64,000 nucleotides of DNA, from assembly GCF_011299575.1 (NCBI RefSeq), contig NZ_CP049863.1, forward strand, positions 2,108,001 through 2,172,000, given 5' to 3'. Source of the stretch: Leucobacter viscericola (GTDB lineage Bacteria > Actinomycetota > Actinomycetes > Actinomycetales > Microbacteriaceae). Of the stretch, positions 10,303 to 19,227 are shown one piece after another (the stretch's first letter is position 1; every line of letters begins with the position of its first letter). The notes beneath the pieces were generated by a model that saw only the letters and a list, made by a program, of their open reading frames with translations, searched no databases and was not told the origin of the DNA. The translations under genes and the position numbers were made by a program.

Positions 10303-11445
10303 CTAGCGCAACAGCAAGTTAGGCTGCAGCAGATAACGGAAGCTCTCTTCATCGGCTTCCTCCTTGCTGCTTTGGCTGGTAATCAACACGGGTCCGGGCT
10401 TGCCAGGAGTATCCGTACGCGTGAATGCGATCCGCGCAAACTCGGAGTGTGTTGATCTTAGTCCATCGAGCAGGAACTGCGGCTTCAGGGACACAACCAT
10501 CTCTTCGCCGACGAGATGAACATCGACGGTTTCTACTGCCTGAGCGGCTTCTGTTCCCGCAGCCTCAAGCGTGACGGTTCCCTCGACAAAAGAGAATCGC
10601 AACGCTGCTTCCCTCTCGAGAACCAGACCCACACGCCCAACAGCCTCAACAAGCTCGGCCGTGTTCATGACTGCATAGTTGTCAATGTCCGTCGGGAACA
10701 GCCGACCAACGGGAGGATAATTTCCCTTGATGAGCAGCGACGTAACCGTCTTTGAGGCACCGGTAAACGCAATAAGCTCGCGCTCTCCATCCTTCACGAT
10801 GGAGACCTGAACCTGGCCGTCATTGGCGAACGTCTTGCCAACCTCGGTAACGATCTTTGAGGGTACCAGAGCGGTGAGCGTCTCTTGCGCCCCCTGGCTC
10901 TCCCAGTCGATGCTGCGAGTAGCCACACGATAACGGTCAGTTGCCGTCAGAGTCAGTGAGTTTTCACTCACCTCGAACTGGACGCCGGTGATAACGGGTG
11001 TTACATCGTCTTTGGATGCCGCAAGCGAAACCTGAGCAATGGCATCGGCAAACTCCTCGGCCGGAACCGAGCCTGAAACGGAGTCAACGCGAGGAACCTG
11101 TGGGTACTCCTCGGCCGGCATGGCGGGCAAACTAAACGTCGCGGATCCACAACGAACTTCGACTCGACTCTCGAGAAGTGAAACCTCAACGTCAGAGTGG
11201 GGCAAACGCGAAGCAATCTCGCTGAGCAAACGCCCGGATACCAGGGCGCGGCCGGGCTCGGAAACCTCAGCGGTAATCGTGGTTCGAGCCGAAACTTCAT
11301 AGTCGAAGGAGGAGATCGTCAGTTGATCGCCTTCGGCTTCGATAAGCGCGCCACTCAAGAGTGGTTGTGTTGGACGCTGCGGAAGAAGCTTCACCGCAAA
11401 CGAAACCGACTCGCTAAACACGTCACGATTGACGGTGAATCGCAT
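10303..11445 (-). CDS. dnaN: DNA polymerase III beta sliding clamp
   Basis: 380 residues from ATG 11445 (MRFTVNRDVFSESVSFAVKL), with AAAGGAAG just upstream; a longer frame to 11514 has no such signal. The protein forms the ring that tethers polymerase to DNA. Visible are three repeated clamp domains, with conserved segments such as QPLLSGALIEAEG, PVITGVQFEVSENSLTLTAT and QFLLDGLRSTHSEFARIAFT near the C-terminus. The gene runs away from oriC and shares a transcription unit with recF and probably dciA. Confidence 0.98.
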   Translation of the reverse strand: MRFTVNRDVFSESVSFAVKLLPQRPTQPLLSGALIEAEGDQLTISSFDYEVSARTTITAEVSEPGRALVSGRLLSEIASRLPHSDVEVSLLESRVEVRCGSATFSLPAMPAEEYPQVPRVDSVSGSVPAEEFADAIAQVSLAASKDDVTPVITGVQFEVSENSLTLTATDRYRVATRSIDWESQGAQETLTALVPSKIVTEVGKTFANDGQVQVSIVKDGERELIAFTGASKTVTSLLIKGNYPPVGRLFPTDIDNYAVMNTAELVEAVGRVGLVLEREAALRFSFVEGTVTLEAAGTEAAQAVETVDVHLVGEEMVVSLKPQFLLDGLRSTHSEFARIAFTRTDTPGKPGPVLITSQSSKEEADEESFRYLLQPNLLLR

Positions 11446-11828
11446 GTGGCTTCCTTTCGGGTGAAACATCGGGGACTGCCTCACAATCTTTGCATACTCG
11501 GAGGCTCGTAGCATCCGCAGTTCACAAAACTTGTCGATTCCAGACTTCGACCCGTCCGGAGTGCGTGATCGATTGCCCCTTTAAAGAGAAGAGAAGTGTT
11601 AACAGTGTTAACACTTGTGGATACTGTGGATAACTCGCTCGATCCCAATCGTTTCTAGAGAACTACAACAATGTGAGATGTGGGGGTGGAGTGGATGACC
11701 GGAGATCCGCTGGATCATGCCGATCCTCCGTGAAAGGTTGTCATCCACAAGGTGATCCATTTAGTCCACAGATTTGGGCGAGTTATCCCGAGTTATCCAC
11801 AGGAACCTGTGGGGTGTGGAAAACAAAG
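11446..11828. other. oriC: Replication origin oriC (dnaN-dnaA intergenic region)
   Basis: No gene in this AT-richer gap. DnaA boxes: perfect TTATCCACA at 11793-11801 and its complement TGTGGATAA at 11625-11633. Near-boxes lie at 11616-11624, 11741-11749 and 11762-11770. At 11596-11614 GTGTTAAC is repeated (GTGTTAACAGTGTTAACAC), a candidate unwinding or regulator-binding element. In actinobacteria the origin lies between dnaA and dnaN, so position and boxes agree. Confidence 0.85.
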
Positions 11829-13245
11829 CTACCGCGAACCCTGTTTGATGTGGGTCGTCAGCTCTGTGACCTGGTTATAAATTGAGCGGCGTTCCGCGAT
11901 GAGCTGAGTGATCTTTTTGTGCGCGTACATCACGGTTGTGTGATCCCTACCGCCAAACAGCTGCCCGATTTTCGGGAGCGAGAGGGGGTGAGTTCACGGC
12001 ACAGGTACATCGCAATCTGACGAGCAGTTGCGATCTGCTGTGCACGGGACGGGCCGTACAGTTCATCGATCGAAAGTTCGAAGTACTCGGCCGTGCGGTT
12101 GATGATATCGGTCGGCTGAACTTCGTTGTCTGCATCGAGTGTGATCAGATCCTTGAGCACCGTCTGCACGAGCGGCATGTCAATCGGTTGCTGATTCAGG
12201 CTCGCATAGGCGGTCACGCGTATGAGGGTGCCCTCGAGCTCGCGAATGTTTGACGAGAACTTGCTCGCAATAAATTCGAGGATGCTTGTGTCGATCTCGA
12301 GATTCTCGCGCTGCGCCTTTTTGCGCAGGATCGCGATCCTCGTTTCAAGGTCGGGAACCTGAATATCCGTCAGAAGGCCCCATTCGAAGCGAGAAAGCAT
12401 GCGCTCCTCGAAACCGCGCAGCTGCTTCGGCTGGACATCACTCGTGATGACCACCTGTTTGTTGTGATCGTGGAGTGTGTTGAAGGTGTGGAAGAAGGCT
12501 TCCTGTGTTTCGACCTTGTCCTCGAGAAACTGGATGTCGTCGACGAGCAAGATGTCGACACTGCGATACCGAGCGTGAAATGCCGCACCCTGGTTATTCG
12601 CAATCGAGTTGATGAAGTCGTTGGTGAAGTCTTCCGAGCTGACATAGCGAACACGAACATCGGGGAAGAGTTCTCGCGCGTAGTGTCCGATGGCGTGGAG
12701 CAGGTGAGTTTTGCCGAGCCCGGAATCACCGTAGATGAAGAGCGGGTTGTAAGCACGGGCCGGTGCCTCCGCAACCGCGACCGCTGCGGCGTGGGCGAAT
12801 CGGTTTGACTGGCCAATCACAAAACTGTCGAAACGGTACTTCTCGTTCAGGCGACTATCGAGCGGCTGTTCCTCCGCGCCATGACGCCGGCGAGGTTCGT
12901 CAACCGGACGAGGGGTATCGACCTTCATCCCGAAATCGGCAACATCTTCGTCGCGCGGCTCAGGATCGAGGCTCGGATGCGCTTCCTCATCAACGATGAC
13001 GATGAAGTTCTGGATCATCTCAGCTTCTGGAATCTGAGCGACGGCGGCCATGATGGCGGGGCGAAGTCGATTCTCGAGAAGCTTGAGCGTGAATTCAAGT
13101 TGAACGGCGAGGTACAGTGTTCCGGCCGCAAGGCCCTCGGCACCGCGAGTGCCAACTGCGCGCCGACTGCGGGGCCGACTGCGGGGTCACTCATGACCGC
13201 CTGGGTCACCCTGGCCCAAACTTCTTGAATTTCGTGCTCGGTCAC
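11829..13245 (-). CDS. dnaA: Chromosomal replication initiator DnaA (two apparent frameshifts)
   Basis: Start is GTG 13245 ([20 protein letters not shown]). The reading frame breaks near 13128-13131, where one base is missing in the run read as TTGCGG, and again near 11984-11988 in a C run. Restoring one base at each place gives a continuous 472-residue DnaA. Domain I is at the N-terminus; the AAA+ domain has Walker [17 protein letters not shown] and Walker [13 protein letters not shown]. Domain IV has [20 protein letters not shown], the DnaA-box-binding signature, which lies after the second break. As written the product would be truncated and could not bind origin DNA. The gene is essential, so assembly error is the likely cause. 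Confidence 0.9.
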
Positions 13246-13592
13246 GCTGATTCCCCGGTCGTCTGCAAAAATAGAAATTGAACGATGTTGTACCCAAGTT
13301 TATCCACAGGTCGGGCCAGAAAAAATCGCGTAATTATGTCAATTCCGTGCAGCCCAAGGCATCTGGGCCAACGCTAGCTACAGATTTGTCCACAGGCAAG
13401 CTTTGAGGCGAAATCGCACTATCAAATGACAATTTTCCGCCGCACTTTGACGTGATTCCCCTTTCCGCGTAGACTTACTACCTTGTATGGGCTGCAAGCC
13501 TGGTGTTTTTGTGCCAGCGCGTCGCCCCACATCCGACTTTCTCGTTGCCACAGAGCTGCGGGGAGCTGTTCCATAAGTCACGGAGTCTTTTC
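13246..13592. promoter_or_regulatory. dnaA-rpmH divergent control region with DnaA boxes
   Basis: This 347-bp gap contains a perfect DnaA box TTATCCACA at 13300-13308 and TTGTCCACA at 13386-13394. They probably serve DnaA autoregulation and may form part of a bipartite origin with the boxes on the other side of dnaA. The part nearest rpmH carries the rpmH promoter. Confidence 0.65.
13447..13475 (+). promoter_or_regulatory. Strong sigma70-type promoter of rpmH operon
   Basis: TTGACG (13447-13452) and TAGACT (13470-13475) are separated by exactly 17 bp. A leader of about 110 nt would precede rpmH. Confidence 0.65.
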
Positions 13593-13730
13593 ATGAGCAA
13601 GCGTACGTTCCAGCCCAACAACCGTCGTCGCGCAAAGGTGCACGGTTTCCGTGCCCGCATGCGCACCCGCGCGGGTCGCGCCATTGTCGCCGCACGTCGC
13701 GGCAAGGGCCGCTCGAAGCTCACAGCTTAA
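13593..13730 (+). CDS. rpmH: Ribosomal protein bL34
   Basis: 45 residues, [20 protein letters not shown] and onwards, ending KGRSKLTA; this is the full usual length and very basic as expected. ACGGAG precedes ATG 13593. It heads the rpmH-rnpA-yidD-yidC-khpB group, the standard order next to bacterial origins. Confidence 0.98.
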   Translation: MSKRTFQPNNRRRAKVHGFRARMRTRAGRAIVAARRGKGRSKLTA

Positions 13731-13749
13731 TTCCCGACCCGGGCCGATT

Positions 13750-14100
13750 ATGCCTGCTCGGCAACATCGAATCACCCGGGGTGACGACTATCGACGCATC
13801 GTGCGTTCTGGTCGCCGCGTGGGCGGTGCCTTAGGCATAACCCACGCGGTTTTTCGTACTCCAGAAGATCCAGCGCGCTTCGGCTTCATCGTTTCTAAAG
13901 CCGTTGGTAACGCGGTGACTCGAAACCTCGTTCGGCGTCGCCTCAAGTTAATCGCTCAGCGCCAGATCAACGATGGGCTTTCTGGTGTCGATATCGTCTT
14001 TCGGATGTTGCCCGCGAGTGCTTCAGCAACCTTCACTGAACTTGAGGGTGAAGCCAATCGTGCGCTGAGCAGGTTTCGCAGGGAGGCCGATGCTCAATGA
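13750..14100 (+). CDS. rnpA: Ribonuclease P protein component
   Basis: 116 residues from ATG 13750 (MPARQHRITRGDDYRRIVRS). RnpA binds the catalytic RNase P RNA and helps mature tRNA 5' ends. The signature helix RNLVRRRLKLI is present. The stop overlaps the yidD start in ATGA. The reading frame is open further upstream, but that part overlaps rpmH and is not used. Confidence 0.96.
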   Translation: MPARQHRITRGDDYRRIVRSGRRVGGALGITHAVFRTPEDPARFGFIVSKAVGNAVTRNLVRRRLKLIAQRQINDGLSGVDIVFRMLPASASATFTELEGEANRALSRFRREADAQ

Positions 14101-14405
14101 AATCGGCACTGCTTGAAATTTGGCTTCTCCCCCGCAATCTTGCGATTGCCTTCATGCACGCGTACCGTAGAGTCGTTTCTCCCCTCTACGGTGAAGTGTG
14201 CAGGTATTATCCATCCTGTTCCCGGTACGCTCTTGAGGCATACCAACAGCGCGGTTTTGTCGTCGGAGTGGTCTTGACCACCTGGCGGCTGCTGCGGTGT
14301 AACCCCTTTAGTTCGGGCGGCATCGACGATGTTAAGCCCGGGCTTCGACGCTACCTCGTGATTAGCTCACGCGGTTTTGTCCGTCCCACCCAGCGAAAGG
14401 CCTAA
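14097..14405 (+). CDS. yidD: Membrane protein insertion efficiency factor YidD
   Basis: 102 residues. The family core VCRYYPSCSRYALEAYQQRG and LLRCNPFSSGGIDDV with its conserved cysteines is complete. YidD is a small membrane-associated protein that aids YidC/Sec-dependent insertion. It is coupled to rnpA by a 4-bp overlap and followed at once by yidC. Confidence 0.95.
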   Translation: MKSALLEIWLLPRNLAIAFMHAYRRVVSPLYGEVCRYYPSCSRYALEAYQQRGFVVGVVLTTWRLLRCNPFSSGGIDDVKPGLRRYLVISSRGFVRPTQRKA

Positions 14406-14409
14406 ACCG

Positions 14410-15363
14410 GTGGATTTCTTCGAGACAATACTCTGGCCGCTGCGTTGGCTCGTTGAGCTCGTGCTTGCGGTCTGGCACCAGGTCTTTACCTGGTTCGGAA
14501 TGGATCCCGCCGGCGGACTTACCTGGCTGCTGTCCATCATCGGTCTGGTGGTTGTCGTGCGTTCGGCACTGATCCCGATCACCGTTCGCCAGATTCGCTC
14601 GCAGCGACGCATGATGGATCTTGCGCCCGAGATGAAAAAGGTGCAGGACAAGTACAAGGGTAAGAAGGATCAGTTCTCGCGTGAGGCCATGAGCCGCGAG
14701 ACTATGGCTCTGTACAAGAAGCACGGCACCAACCCGTTCTCCTCGTGCCTGCCGATCCTGATCCAGATGCCCATCTTCTTCTCGCTGTTCTACGTGCTGC
14801 GTCACGCCGCGGAGAACACCCCCGGCATTGGCTTCATGAACGAGAAGCTCACCGCGAGCTTCAACCAGGCGGACCTGTTTGGTGCGCCGCTCAAGATGAC
14901 CTTCACCCAGGGTTGGGAGCAGGGCAACTGGACCATCGTTGTCATGCTCGGCCTCATCATGATCCTCATGATTGCCTCGCAGTTCTTCACGCAGCTGCAG
15001 ATCATGTCGAAGAACGTATCCGACGAGACCAAGAACTCCCCGATGTACCGCCAGCAGCGCATCCTGCTTTACATCATCCCCTTCGCATTCCTGTTCTCGG
15101 GTGTGACCTTCCCCCTCGCCCTGAACATTTACTGGTTTACCTCGAACCTGTGGACCATGGGTCAGCAGTTCATCGTGATTCGTAACATGCCGACACCCGG
15201 CAGTGAGGCTTGGCGCGCGCGTCAGGCACGACTCCGCGCCAAGGGTAAGCTGACGGAAGAAGAGGCAGCTGTTGAAGACGCGCGCCAGGCGCGCGAGACT
15301 GGCCAGCAGGGCCAGCGTCAACAGCCAGTGAGCGCCAAGCGCGCAAAGAAGAAGGGCAAGTAA
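14410..15363 (+). CDS. yidC: Membrane protein insertase YidC (Oxa1 family)
   Basis: 317 residues from GTG 14410 (VDFFETILWPLRWLVELVLA), preceded by GAAAGG; a TTG at 14377 in frame is inside yidD. The insertase folds membrane proteins alone or with SecYEG. There are five hydrophobic segments: one near residue 15, then SIIGLVVVVRSALIPITV, LPILIQMPIFFSLFYVL, VVMLGLIMILMIASQFF and LYIIPFAFLFSGVTFPLALN. A charged cytoplasmic loop follows the second segment. The C-terminus is a Lys/Arg/Gln-rich tail that can bind ribosomes. Confidence 0.97.
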   Translation: MDFFETILWPLRWLVELVLAVWHQVFTWFGMDPAGGLTWLLSIIGLVVVVRSALIPITVRQIRSQRRMMDLAPEMKKVQDKYKGKKDQFSREAMSRETMALYKKHGTNPFSSCLPILIQMPIFFSLFYVLRHAAENTPGIGFMNEKLTASFNQADLFGAPLKMTFTQGWEQGNWTIVVMLGLIMILMIASQFFTQLQIMSKNVSDETKNSPMYRQQRILLYIIPFAFLFSGVTFPLALNIYWFTSNLWTMGQQFIVIRNMPTPGSEAWRARQARLRAKGKLTEEEAAVEDARQARETGQQGQRQQPVSAKRAKKKGK

Positions 15364-15365
15364 GC

Positions 15366-15869
15366 GTGACTACCGAGCAAACGGAGAGTGATCGTCCCAC
15401 TGAGGAACTCAGCCTTGCAGAGCTTGAGGCCGATGGTGATCTGGCGGCTGATTACATCGAGGGTCTTCTCGATATCGCGGATCTTGACGGTGACATCGAC
15501 ATCGATGTTGCAAACGGTCGCGCCTATGTCTCCGTCACCGGCGGTGACGAGAGCCTCGATCGCCTAGCCAGCTCAAGTGCCGTCCAGGCACTGCAAGATC
15601 TGACGCGTCTCGCCGTTCAGGCAAAGACGGGCCGTTTCTCACGTTTGATCGTGGATGTTGGCGGATCCCGCAGCGCTCGTGAACTCGAGCTCAAGAAAAT
15701 GGTCGACGCTGCAATCGCGCAGATTGCCGCCGGTCGTGAGCAGGTCGCACTCGAGCCGATGTCGTCATATGAGCGCAAGCTTGTGCACGACGAGGTTGCC
15801 GAGCGTGGTTACTTCTCCGAGTCCAAGGGTGAGGGGCGGGATCGCCGCCTCATCATCAAGCGTCCATAG
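15366..15869 (+). CDS. khpB: R3H/KH RNA-binding protein KhpB (Jag)
   Basis: 167 residues from GTG 15366, two bases after the yidC stop. An acidic N-terminus precedes a KH-like domain (residues about 30-105) and an R3H domain with the signature LEPMSSYERKLVHDEVAERG near the C-terminus. Members bind single-stranded RNA and, in Gram-positive bacteria, influence cell-wall growth with KhpA. The position after yidC is conserved. Confidence 0.92.
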   Translation: MTTEQTESDRPTEELSLAELEADGDLAADYIEGLLDIADLDGDIDIDVANGRAYVSVTGGDESLDRLASSSAVQALQDLTRLAVQAKTGRFSRLIVDVGGSRSARELELKKMVDAAIAQIAAGREQVALEPMSSYERKLVHDEVAERGYFSESKGEGRDRRLIIKRP

Positions 15870-15890
15870 GTCACCAACTGGTCAGGGCTG

Positions 15891-15904
15891 TTTCACGTGA
15901 AACG
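15891..15904. promoter_or_regulatory. parS site upstream of rsmG-parAB
   Basis: Perfect GTTTCACGTGAAAC in the 93-bp gap between khpB and rsmG, immediately before the operon that encodes ParA and ParB. ParB bound here may also influence transcription of its own operon. Confidence 0.92.
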
Positions 15905-15962
15905 AGCAGTCGGGATCGTGCGGGTTGACGTGTAGTTATTTGAGCCGCGGAATCGGAGAGCA

Positions 15963-16595
15963 ATGATCGAGACGGAACCTTCGGTAACCGCGGAGCTTGC
16001 CGGTGATCGTGTTGACGTACTGCGAGCGTTCACTGCGGATCTCGCTGCCCGCGGTGAAGAACTCGGGCTCATCGGGCCCCTCGAACTTCCGCGTCTGTGG
16101 ACTCGTCACATACTGAACAGCGCTGTGCTTGCGCCGCTCATTCGAAGCGGTGGACGCGTGGCCGACATCGGCACCGGTGGTGGGATGCCCGGGCTGGTGC
16201 TCGGGATCATTCGACCCGATGCAGAGTTTTTGCTGATTGAGCCTATGGAGCGCCGCTGCGCCTGGCTGAACGAACAAATCGAAGGACTTGAACTGACCAA
16301 CGTTGAGGTTCGCCGGGGCCGCGCCGAGGAGTTTCATGGTGCCTTCGAGGTGGACCAGGTCACAGCTCGTGCCGTAACCGCGCTGCGCAAACTCGTTCCG
16401 CTGACCGCTCCCCTGCTGCGCGACGGCGGAGAGATGTTGTTCTTGAAGGGGGCCGCGATCCACGACGAAATTGAGGCGGCCCAGAAAGTGCTCAAGAAGT
16501 ATCGCCTGCAAGATATTTCGGTCGAAGAGCTCGGTGAGGGTCAGCTGACCGAAACAACACGCGTATTTCGGGCTAGGCTTGGTACCCATGGCTGA
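15963..16595 (+). CDS. rsmG: 16S rRNA (guanine-N7) methyltransferase RsmG
   Basis: 210 residues, MIETEPSVTAELAGDRVDVL. RsmG methylates G527 of 16S rRNA with S-adenosylmethionine. The SAM-binding loop is ADIGTGGGMPGLVLGI; the supporting acidic segment is EFLLIEPMERRCAWL. The gene precedes and overlaps parA by 8 bp, as is common near origins. Loss of the enzyme is known to give low-level streptomycin resistance in other bacteria. Confidence 0.96.
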   Translation: MIETEPSVTAELAGDRVDVLRAFTADLAARGEELGLIGPLELPRLWTRHILNSAVLAPLIRSGGRVADIGTGGGMPGLVLGIIRPDAEFLLIEPMERRCAWLNEQIEGLELTNVEVRRGRAEEFHGAFEVDQVTARAVTALRKLVPLTAPLLRDGGEMLFLKGAAIHDEIEAAQKVLKKYRLQDISVEELGEGQLTETTRVFRARLGTHG

Positions 16596-17505
16596 AGTGG
16601 AGAATTCGCTCGTCGGCGACCACCTCGTCGACAAGATTCGGCGACGCCGCAGACTCGCGGAAACACGATCACCCCTGCCCGAGACAACGCGGGTCATTAC
16701 GGTCTCGAACCAAAAGGGTGGCGTGGGTAAAACGACCACCACCGTAAACCTCGCTTCGGCCCTCGCGCGCCGCGGTGCGAACGTTCTCGTGATTGACCTT
16801 GACCCGCAGGGCAACGCGTCGACCGCGCTCGGTGTGCAGCACCGACCCGAGGTGACCAGCATCTACGATGTGCTGCTCGGCGACAACAGTCTGCAGGATG
16901 CGCTTCAGGTCTCGACCGACAACGAGAACCTCCACTGCGTACCCTCAACGATCAACCTGGCCGGAGCCGAGATTGAACTCGTTTCGCTTGTTGCGCGTGA
17001 GCAGCGCCTGCGCACGGCCCTCGAAACTTTCCTGCGTGAGTCAGAGCGCACGTACCACTACGTGTTCATTGATTGCCCTCCCTCACTGGGGCTGCTGACG
17101 GTTAACGCGTTTGTTGCGGCAAACGAGGTGCTGATCCCGATCCAGTGTGAGTACTACGCGCTTGAGGGTCTGAGTCAGTTGCTTGGCAACATCCAGTTGA
17201 TCCAGAAGCATCTCAACCCTGGCCTGCAGGTCTCCACGATTCTGCTCACCATGTACGACGCGCGCACCAACCTCGCCCAAGAGGTTGCTGGCGAAGTGCG
17301 ATCTCACTTTCCAAACGAGGTGCTGAACGCCGTGGTTCCGCGATCCGTTCGAATTTCTGAGGCACCCAGCTACGGCCAGACGGTGCACGCGTATGACGGT
17401 GCTTCCATTGGTGCGCTGGCGTACTTGGAGGCGGCGGCCGAGATGGCCGATCGTGGCGCAAGTGGAAAAGAACAGGCAGACGCCGCGAACAACGAGAGGG
17501 CATAG
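16588..17505 (+). CDS. parA: Chromosome segregation ATPase ParA
   Basis: 305 residues from ATG 16588 (MAEVENSLVGDHLVDKIRRR); an upstream TTG lacks support. A basic N-terminal extension of about 40 residues precedes the ATPase core. The deviant Walker A KGGVGKTTTTVNLA, switch region LDPQGNASTALG and Walker B FIDCPPSLGLLTV are intact. ParA forms a DNA-bound gradient that moves ParB-parS complexes to the new pole. It sits two bases before parB. Confidence 0.97.
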   Translation: MAEVENSLVGDHLVDKIRRRRRLAETRSPLPETTRVITVSNQKGGVGKTTTTVNLASALARRGANVLVIDLDPQGNASTALGVQHRPEVTSIYDVLLGDNSLQDALQVSTDNENLHCVPSTINLAGAEIELVSLVAREQRLRTALETFLRESERTYHYVFIDCPPSLGLLTVNAFVAANEVLIPIQCEYYALEGLSQLLGNIQLIQKHLNPGLQVSTILLTMYDARTNLAQEVAGEVRSHFPNEVLNAVVPRSVRISEAPSYGQTVHAYDGASIGALAYLEAAAEMADRGASGKEQADAANNERA

Positions 17506-17507
17506 CG

Positions 17508-18509
17508 ATGGCGACCAAAAAACGAGGCGGACTCGGCCGTGGCATCGGCGCGCTGATCCCCCAAGCGCCATCAAACGGAGAAGAGCGTCCTGTGGATGTG
17601 TTCTTCCCCTCGAACGGTGCTGCTGCAAAGGTCGCAGCCGAGGCCGAGGAAATTTTGGACGCGGCTGAAGCCGCGGAGGCAGAGCTCCGTGAGGTTCCGG
17701 GTGCTCGACTTACCCGTCTCGACGTTGCTGACATCGTGCCCAACAGTGCGCAGCCGCGTACTGAGTTCGATGAAGAGGCTCTTGAAGAGCTGACCCACAG
17801 TGTGCGCGAGTTCGGTGTGTTCCAGCCGATCGTGGTGCGCGAGATTGACACTCCCGCCGCGGACGGCCCCCGCTATGAGCTGATCATGGGTGAGCGCCGT
17901 CTGCGCGCCTCGAAGCGGGCAGGCCTCGAAACGATCCCCGCGATCGTTCGCAGCACCGCCGACGAGCACATGCTGCGCGACGCACTGCTCGAGAACCTGC
18001 ACCGCGCGCAGCTCAACCCGCTCGAAGAAGCATCGGCCTACCAGCAGTTGCTCGCAGACTTCGGGATCACACAAGAGCAGCTCGCAACCCGAATCGGTCG
18101 CTCGCGCCCGCAGATTTCGAACACCATTCGCCTGCTGAAGCTGCCCGAGACGGTGCAGAGTCGGGTCGCCGCTGGAGTGCTGACTGCCGGACACGCGCGC
18201 GCGATCCTGTCGCTCGATGGTGACTCTGACTCAATGCAGCGCCTCGCCGACAAGATTGTCAACGAGGGACTCTCCGTTCGTGCCGCAGAGGCGGTCGCGG
18301 GTGAGACCCCCAAGCGCAAGCTGCCGAAGCCGCGAGCCGGTGGGGTGCAGTCGCAGCTCGGCGAGATCGCTGAGCGTCTGGGTGATCGCTTTGATACCCG
18401 CGTCGCAGTGAAGCTTGGGGCGAAAAAGGGTCAGATCATCATCGATTTCGCGACGATCGCAGACCTGAAGCGGATTCTCGCAGAGTTGGATGATCCGGGG
18501 TTTAGTTAG
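17508..18509 (+). CDS. parB: Chromosome partitioning protein ParB
   Basis: 333 residues. The N-terminal CTPase/ParB domain carries GERRLRASKRAGLETIPAIV and ENLHRAQLNPLEEASAYQQL; the helix-turn-helix that reads parS is ITQEQLATRIGRSRPQISNT; the C-terminal dimer domain is LGDRFDTRVAVKLGAKKGQI. A short basic ParA-stimulating N-terminus (MATKKRGGLGRGIGALIPQA) is present. It binds the three perfect parS sites nearby. Confidence 0.97.
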   Translation: MATKKRGGLGRGIGALIPQAPSNGEERPVDVFFPSNGAAAKVAAEAEEILDAAEAAEAELREVPGARLTRLDVADIVPNSAQPRTEFDEEALEELTHSVREFGVFQPIVVREIDTPAADGPRYELIMGERRLRASKRAGLETIPAIVRSTADEHMLRDALLENLHRAQLNPLEEASAYQQLLADFGITQEQLATRIGRSRPQISNTIRLLKLPETVQSRVAAGVLTAGHARAILSLDGDSDSMQRLADKIVNEGLSVRAAEAVAGETPKRKLPKPRAGGVQSQLGEIAERLGDRFDTRVAVKLGAKKGQIIIDFATIADLKRILAELDDPGFS

Positions 18510-18514
18510 GTTCC

Positions 18515-18627
18515 GGTGGATCGGCGAAGGCGATACGCCGTTCGCTTAAACGGGGTCCCCCGCCGTGTCGCTTCGCGCCACGCCAACCCCGATGCGCTCA
18601 TCGCCGCACCGCCTTCGCCGATCCACC
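18515..18627. repeat. Intergenic hairpin repeat, family A copy 1
   Basis: Perfect 18-nt arms GGTGGATCGGCGAAGGCG and CGCCTTCGCCGATCCACC enclose a core of about 77 nt just after the parB stop. The core contains CGCTTCGCG, CGCCAACCC and GATGCGC, which reappear in the same order on the opposite strand of copy 2 (19649-19757), although the outer arms differ completely. No coding potential. Confidence 0.75.
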
Positions 18628-18679
18628 TCGCCTGCTGAAATTGTGGAGCCTTTCGCCTGCGTGTGTTTGACTTGGCCTC

Positions 18680-19132
18680 ATGACTGAACAAGCACGAGTT
18701 GTTTCTGCCGAGCGCATTATCGCGGCCCAGCCCGAGGTTATCTTCGAGCTGATCGCTGATCCATCACAGCAGCCGCGTTGGGACGGCAATGACAACCTTG
18801 CCGAGGCGGCGCCCGGGCAGCGGGTGCACAAAACTGGCGACGTGTTTGTGATGCGGATCACCAAGGATCAATTGCGAGAGAACCACGTCGTCGAATTTGA
18901 TGAAGGTCGTCGCATCGCCTGGTTGCCCTCCCCCGTTGGGGAGACACCACCCGGCCACCTGTGGCGCTGGGAGCTTGAACCGAGGGGTGATGGCAGCACA
19001 ATCGTGCGTCACACCTACGACTGGACCGCACTCACTGACGAAAAGCGCATGGTACGTGCGCGAGCGACAACGGCAGATTCGTTGCGGGCGTCGATCGATC
19101 GCCTCGCGGCGCTCGCCGAGACTGCTGCTTAG
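18680..19132 (+). CDS. SRPBCC (START/polyketide cyclase-like) protein
   Basis: 150 residues, MTEQARVVSAERIIAAQPEV. The sequence follows the SRPBCC helix-grip pattern: AERIIAAQPEVIFELIADPS at the start, a central beta sheet, and a long C-terminal helix ADSLRASIDRLAALAETAA. Such proteins bind hydrophobic ligands or act as small cyclases or dehydrases. No partner gene reveals a substrate; it stands between repeat elements. Confidence 0.8.
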   Translation: MTEQARVVSAERIIAAQPEVIFELIADPSQQPRWDGNDNLAEAAPGQRVHKTGDVFVMRITKDQLRENHVVEFDEGRRIAWLPSPVGETPPGHLWRWELEPRGDGSTIVRHTYDWTALTDEKRMVRARATTADSLRASIDRLAALAETAA

Positions 19133-19133
19133 C

Positions 19134-19226
19134 GCCGAGCTTGCGCACCACCGCCGAGCCTGCGTCTCACCGTCGAGCCTGCAGTTCTGAACCACAGGTT
19201 CAGCAGTGAAATGCAGCCTCGGCGAG
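19134..19226. repeat. 19-nt tandem repeat with inverted end, family B copy 1
   Basis: Three successive 19-nt units start at 19134, 19153 and 19172, each beginning G(C/T)CGAGC(C/T)TGC. They are followed by a segment (AACCACAGGTTCAGC, GAAATGCAG) that also closes copy 2 at 29274-29415. It fills the gap between the SRPBCC gene and the convergent GNAT remnant. Confidence 0.7.
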
Positions 19227-19227
19227 G

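Noticed and set aside
13503..13592. Longer bL34 start at 13503
   Set aside because: The leader codons do not resemble L34, and ATG 13593 gives the exact family length with a ribosome site.
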